The translations under genes and the position numbers were made by a program. A stretch of DNA of 64,000 nt from Pegoplata infirma (Eukaryota > Arthropoda > Insecta > Diptera > Anthomyiidae). The notes under the pieces are model-generated. The model was not told the DNA's origin. It ran no database searches and saw only the letters and a program-made list of their open reading frames with translations. How positions within the stretch are numbered: position 1 is the stretch's first letter; each line of letters begins with the position of its first letter. Location: NCBI GenBank assembly GCA_963921195.1, contig OY992539.1, forward strand, positions 98,960,964-99,024,963, in the 5' to 3' direction. This document shows positions 58,673 through 64,000 of the stretch, piece after piece.

Positions 58673-59780
58673 TAGAGTGTCCCTTATTTTGGAAATGTTG
58701 GAAATGTTGAGACGGTACCCGCTCATTTTTTTCCATTTGACTTAAAAATAACTCAGGAAAAATTTTACGCCCCTAGGACCACGCCTTCCCTACGCGACGG
58801 GGCTTTAAAGAGCGGGGCCTAAAAAATCGTTGTTCCATACAAACCAAATTTTTTTTTTTTGATTTTTAATTTTTTTGTTATTAATTATTATATTACTTGG
58901 TTTGCTTATTCACGACAAAAAATTTGATTTTGGTGGGGTAAGGCTTTCAGCTCTAAAAAAATTTTCGCCAAAAAAAATTTAGAGCCGTTGGGGTCCTACG
59001 GTAAAAATTTTTTAAAAAATATTTTTTTTTAGTTTTGACAAGCAACGGTTTTAGTTGTTATGTTGCTTTTAATGATATATATTCAAAAAAAAATATTATT
59101 CATATCTGTGACATCTTTATCTTTTTCGAAAAAAAAATTTTGAGTCGCAGGGATCCTACGGTAAAAAATTTTTAAAAAATATTTTTTTTAGTTTTGACAA
59201 GCAACGATTTTAGTTGTTAAGCTGTTTTTAATGATATATATTAAAAAAAAAAAATATTATTCATATCTGTGACATCTTTATCGTGTATCGAAAAAAATTA
59301 ACAATGCATTTTTTACCCTTGTTTAGAACACTATAAAGATGTCACAGATACAAAAAATATTTTTTTATGAATATATATCATTTAAAGAAACATAGCAACT
59401 AAAACCGTTGCTTGTCAAATCTAAAAAAAAATATTTTTTAAAAATTTTTTACCGTAGGACCCCTGCGGCTCTAAATTTTTTTTTTCGAAAAATTTTTTAG
59501 AGCTGAAAGCCTTATCCCATCAAAATCATATTTTTTGTCGTGAATAAGCTAACCAAGTAATATAATAATTAATAACATAAAAATTAAAAATCAAAAAAAA
59601 AAAAATTGGTTTGTATGGGAAAATGATTTTTTTGGCCCCGCTCTTTAAGGCCCCGTCGCGTAGGGAAGGCGTGGTCGTAGGGGCGTAAAATTTTTCCTCA
59701 GTTATTTTTAAGTCAAAAGGAAAAAAATTAGTGGGTACCGTCTCAACATATCCAACATTTCCAAAATAAGGGACACTCTA
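58673..59780. mobile_element. hAT-type foldback element H
   Basis: Termini TAGAGTGTCCCTTATTTTGG and CCAAAATAAGGGACACTCTA are exact inverses, with the 8-bp duplication ATATACAC (58665-58672, 59781-59788). Arms pair over about 500 bp each (CGCGACGGGGC with GCCCCGTCGCG). It inserted at the left edge of the CACTC MITE at 59786. Confidence 0.9.
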
Positions 59781-59785
59781 ATATA

Positions 59786-60446
59786 CACTTAAAATAGTTT
59801 GTAGGCAAAAACAAATGAAAAGCGCTTTTAAAACAAATGATTAAACAATTGAAAACCAACCCAGTAATTATTCATTTGTTTTAACATTAACATTAATTTT
59901 CTACTTTTAATAAAACTTTCGAAAATAAATTTTTTACCAATAAATAAAAAAAAAAAAAACTACAAAATCATTAAAAATTAAAAAAAAATCATTAAAAGTT
60001 ACTGTTCTGTTATTTTTACCAACAAACTAAAAAAAAAATAACCAACTAATTTTCTATTGAATTTTTTTTTTTTATAAAATTTTGGGAAACCGATCCCGCA
60101 ATCATTTACACTCTATTCTGGTCATACAATCAAATAATCCTGCAACGTCACTTAATTCAAACATGTTTTTAGATTTCTATAAGTTATTTTTTAATTTTTT
60201 TTTGGAAAAAATAAAATAAAATGTTTGTTATACAAATCATTAGGACTTCAAAGAATAATCAGTTATCTTCACTTAAAGAACAAAAATAAATGACTCTAAA
60301 AATTAAATGTTAATTTGAATATCATTTCTGAGAGAACGCGCAGAAAAAAACTGAACATGTAACAAAGTTTTTTTTCTTTAAAAAACAACTAAACGTAAAA
60401 CCTTTTAACCAAACTAAAAACAGTTAACGGCATAATTGTTAGAGTG
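59786..60446. mobile_element. CACTC-type MITE, copy with CACTTAAAATAG start
   Basis: Ends CACTTAAAATAGTTTG and AATTGTTAGAGTG, flanked by TA. Internal text (GTAGGCAAAAACAAATGAAAA) matches the copy at 3181. Confidence 0.7.
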
Positions 60447-60464
60447 TATGAACATTAGAGGGGC

Positions 60465-61617
60465 ATTTTTATGTGTAGCAAAAAAAAAACATCCAATTTC
60501 CAAAGTTCGGTAAAATTTTTATATTCCTAGGCCTTAAAATTTTGTGATACAAATTTGAGGCCAATCGAATAAATTTAGGAAACTCGAATCAACTTACAAT
60601 CATGTCATAAAATTTGGATATGTTGTTCAGAACGAAAAATAATTCGACACGTATGAGGAAAATTTGTGCATGTTTGAACACGTTCTTTGCATGCCAAGAT
60701 AGGTTTTCCAAAGACCTTTTATTTGGTTTGACTAGGTTTGTTTGTATAATATGGGAGATAAAAGCAAAAAACTGAAAAATTACCTTATCTTCCCAACTCA
60801 TTTTCAGACCCTAAATATAAATTTGGGACGCTAAAATAAAATACGTTCCCCTTTATTTTTCCTGCTCTACAAAATAAAACCAATTCTATAAAGATCGGCG
60901 GGTGACACCAGGGAGACCTTCCTTGTTAGTATGAGTCAAATCCGATAACGATAATTTTATACGTGGCGCCCATCGATCAAAATTTTAAACAATTTCTTGA
61001 ATCATTTCTATGGTTTTTGAAACTTGCCAAACAAATTTTTTCTAAAATAAAAATGTTTTTTTTTTTTTAATTTTTTCCTTGCCAATTTAATAAAACTTGA
61101 GACATTAGTGGGTCTTGAGACTTTAGGCGGTGGGACACAACCGTCGTGGATCCAACTGCAGGTCCTTAAACTTCTTCTGACAAAAAAATGTTTCTTTTGC
61201 TAATGCCTTTATGATACTTGCTTGTTTCAAGTTACTTGTTGCTGCATTTATTAGGGTTTTTCTATGGAAATTTCGATAAATTCAAAATTTTTAGTTGAAG
61301 TTATCGAAATTTTTATAGAAAAACCCTAATAAATGCAGCAACAAGTAACTTGAAAAAAGCAGGTATCATACCCACTTAAGTAAAAGTACAAAAAACCTAT
61401 AAAAATTGCGTTTTTTTGGAGGTTGCTTTAGTTCTTAAAGGGCAAACTTTTTTTTATGAAAAAAAAATGATATTACGTTTTAGTTACCAGCTGATAAAAA
61501 AGGTTTTTATTCACCAGAGGGTAAACATTATAATGTTAAAAAAAAGCCTTAAAACATTATAATGTTAAAAAAAAATTCGAACACTATTGAAAAATGGGGT
61601 GAGAAAAGGCCACTCTA
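60465..61617. mobile_element. Possible hAT-type element, degenerate ends
   Basis: Termini TAGAGGGGCATTTTTATG and GAAAAGGCCACTCTA are partly inverse. Flanking octamers ATGAACAT and ATATACAT agree at 6 of 8 positions. It would contain the small MITE at 61212 and a partial GTCY-related segment (GGAGGTTGCTTTAGTTCTTA at 61418). Confidence 0.35.
61212..61368. mobile_element. 157-bp foldback MITE with TA duplication
   Basis: TGATACTTGCTTGTTTCAAG and CTTGAAAAAAGCAGGTATCA are inverted ends flanked by TA. About 65 bp per arm pair closely (TTGTTGCTGCATTTATTAGG). Confidence 0.8.
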
Positions 61618-61629
61618 ATATACATAAAC

Positions 61630-61820
61630 AGGCTTTAAAAACATTGGTAAGTCAGAAAAATATTTTACAAAGTATTTTTGTTACTATATTTGAAATAAAA
61701 TATTTCTAATCAAAAAAATTTTTTTTTCAGTTAAGAAAATTTATTACCACTTCAAAACCGCATATTTGAGGCTATTAATGGATTCGGCCAAGTCGAATTT
61801 AACTTTTCTGTTTGCTTAAA
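61630..61820 (+). mobile_element. mini-me-like 3' end fragment
   Basis: ACATTGGTAAGTCAGAAAAA to TTCGGCCAAGTCGAATTTAA matches the end of the copy at 1116-2300. Only the terminal part is present. Confidence 0.65.
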
Positions 61821-61941
61821 ATAACATCATGGAACATCGGGTAATGATTTAGCGCTAAAGATGTTTTTCATTTGGTTTATTTCATATTTTTCTTAAAAAT
61901 AAGGAAACAATTTTAACTAGAAAATGGAATAAATTGTACAA

Positions 61942-63653
61942 TAGGCTGGGTCGTATTCCAACAAAGTGCTCAGATCAACTATTAATAGTGAAATAAAATT
62001 GGTACAAGTAAATACAAGCAATTTAAAACCAAAATGAACAAAATCGGTCCATGGCTTCAGTTCTCGCATCGCGGGTCAAAATTGCGGTTTTTGAAAAAAT
62101 GGACATAATTAAAAAAAATAAATATTTAAAAAAAAAAATTATTAAAAAAAAAAAAAATTTTGTATCGCATTAATTCAAAGATATTTAGAAAAATTTTGTT
62201 TGTTTTTTTCGGATATCGATAACCCACCCAAACGTGAGGCCAAAAAAAACTCACATTTTTAACATGGAGCTCAAAACTACTTTTTCACTATTTTAAAAAT
62301 TTAGTGAAACAAAATTTTTAAATATATTAGTTTATCCACTTGATATCATTGAATACATCTCAAGGATTGTAGAAAAAAATTCTTAGTTAAATTCCTTCGT
62401 CCAGTTGGTGAGTGGAGCGATTTGAATTTAGCGGATTTCCAGACCATTGGTTTTTATCGACATTTTTGACTAATTTGTAGTTGTTAGCAACATTTTACTT
62501 AAATTAACCAACTTTTTTTCGTTCAAATGGTTGTTTTGGACCATAGTAACTCTGCTTTGAAATAATAGGCTTTTTGGACAACGTTAACCCTTGCCGGCAC
62601 GGGGTTAAAAAATTCCTCCAATGAAATTTTTGAAAATTCCTCACTCTAAAATCGTGTATGTGTTTAAATAATCAACAATTGCGCACTTAAGCGGAAAATG
62701 CTTAAAACTAAATAAAATAAAAAAAAAATGGCATCCGAAATTTCATTACGTCTTCGTCGTTTTTACTGTGTAAAGCTAAAAGTGAAAAACATATTATTTA
62801 ATATGTCAAAAAAGTCCATTTGACTATGAGCAAAAAAACAGCTGTTTGAAATTGTTTGGGCGATCGTTCAACAAGGGTTAAAGATGTCCTTCAAGAAAAC
62901 TAAATTTGTAATTGTTGATCATTTAAACACATACACGATTTTAGAGTGAGGAATTTTCAAAAATTTCATTGGATGAATTTTTTAACCCCGTGCCGGCAAG
63001 GGTTAACGTTGTCCAAAAAGCCTATTATTTCAAAGCAGAGTTACTATGGTCCAAAACAACCATTTGAACAAAAAAAGTTGGTTAATTTAAGTAAAATGTT
63101 GCTAACAACTACAAATTAGTCAAAAATGTCGATAAAAACACATGTTCTGGAAATCCGCTAAATTCAAATCGCTCCACACACCAACTGGACGAAGGAATTT
63201 AACTAAGAATTTTTTTCTACAATCCCTGAGATGTATTCAATGATATCAAGTGGATAAACTAATATATTTAAAAATTTTGTTTCACTAAATTTTTAAAATA
63301 GTGAAAAAGTAGTTTTGAGCTCCATGTTAAAAATGTGAGTTTTTTTTGGCCTCACGTTTGGGTGGGTTATCGATATCCGAAAAAAACAAACAAAATTTTT
63401 CTAAATATCTTTGAATTAATGCGATACAAAAAAATTTTTTTTTTTTTAATTAATTTTTTTTTTAAATATTTAATTTTTTTTTTAAATTATGTCCATTTTT
63501 TCAAAAACCGCAATTTTGACCCGCGATGCGAGAACGGAAGCCATGGACCGATTTTGTTCATTTTGGTTTTAAATTGATTGTATTTACTTGTACCAACTTT
63601 TTTTCACTATTAATAGTTGATCTGAGCACTTTGTTGGAATACGACCCAGCCTA
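61942..63653. mobile_element. hAT-like foldback element I
   Basis: Termini TAGGCTGGGTCGTATTCCAA and TTGGAATACGACCCAGCCTA are exact inverses, with the 8-bp duplication TTGTACAA (61934-61941, 63654-63661). Arms of about 800 bp pair around a centre near 62830. No coding capacity. Confidence 0.88.
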
Positions 63654-63661
63654 TTGTACAA

Positions 63662-64000
63662 TACTTTAGTTCATACACAGACGCCAATGGGTTTGGACCC
63701 CATGGGTCCAGACCCTGTTGACTCTAGACCCCGCTGTATTCTTAAAGGTTCGCCATAGGTTTTGATCCAAAACTTTTGTCTTGTTTCGCTCTACCTTGCT
63801 TAATTTTTGAGATACGGGAATTAGGGGTCTGATAGGGTTTTGTGAATCTTAAAAACTTTATAACTCAAAATCTACTACTCTAAGGGCTTTCGGGTATTTT
63901 GTGGTAGTGTTCAACAAACAAAGATATACGAAAATCCTGTTGGACTTTTCGCGTGTCGGTAGTATTTACCGAAGTATAGGCATGTATCACAATGGACCTC
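63662..64000. other. Unclassified DNA at the window edge
   Basis: GC-richer text (GGACCCCATGGGTCCAGACC, a palindrome at 63696-63711) without a frame or known repeat. It may be the edge of another element beyond the window. Confidence 0.4.

Overview
The window looks like a higher fly (Brachycera, probably muscoid or calliphorid). It is very AT-rich and has long introns. It is full of short non-autonomous elements carrying GTCC/GTCT microsatellites of the dipteran mini-me type. The species call is an inference. There is no bacterial-style gene density, and almost every long open frame is an accident of repeat DNA.

The only convincing host gene runs on the minus strand across most of the window. 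Three exons could be fixed by splice sites and reading phase: 58223-58493, 41487-42243 and 28369-28506. The joins are in phase (TT|A across the first intron, phase 0 across the second). Upstream and downstream exons were not found, so the gene is incomplete at both ends. The spliced product resembles insect/mite group-7-allergen-like (JHBP-fold) lipid-binding proteins, with a roughly 175-residue Q/N/T/K-rich insertion in the middle of the domain. The two introns are about 16.0 and 13.0 kb and consist almost wholly of nested mobile DNA. Two short coding-like stretches on the plus strand (53703 and 56428) may be exons of a nested gene or captured fragments.

The most unusual object is at 21647-24217: a tandem array of an apparently identical 516-bp unit (4.7 copies) closed by a 145-bp inverted piece and flanked by an exact 14-bp direct repeat. 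The minus strand of each unit folds into a type I hammerhead ribozyme (five copies). This is the layout of an animal retrozyme / Penelope-associated element.

The rest is a layered transposon deposit. (a) At least eleven foldback elements have hAT-type ends (TAGRG, CAGGG or related) and exact 8-bp target duplications. (b) One MITE family begins CACTC and duplicates TA, and another begins CCCAGC and duplicates TA. (c) There are three subfamilies of mini-me-like GTCY elements. (d) There is one 5'-truncated LINE with a reverse transcriptase and one tRNA-derived SINE. Interrupted copies let the order of insertion be read directly, especially at 34.8-41.1 kb and inside intron 1, where a TIR pair at 42427 and 58132 encloses nearly the whole intron. 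Three hAT-type elements sit at exactly the same position in the termini of CACTC MITEs.
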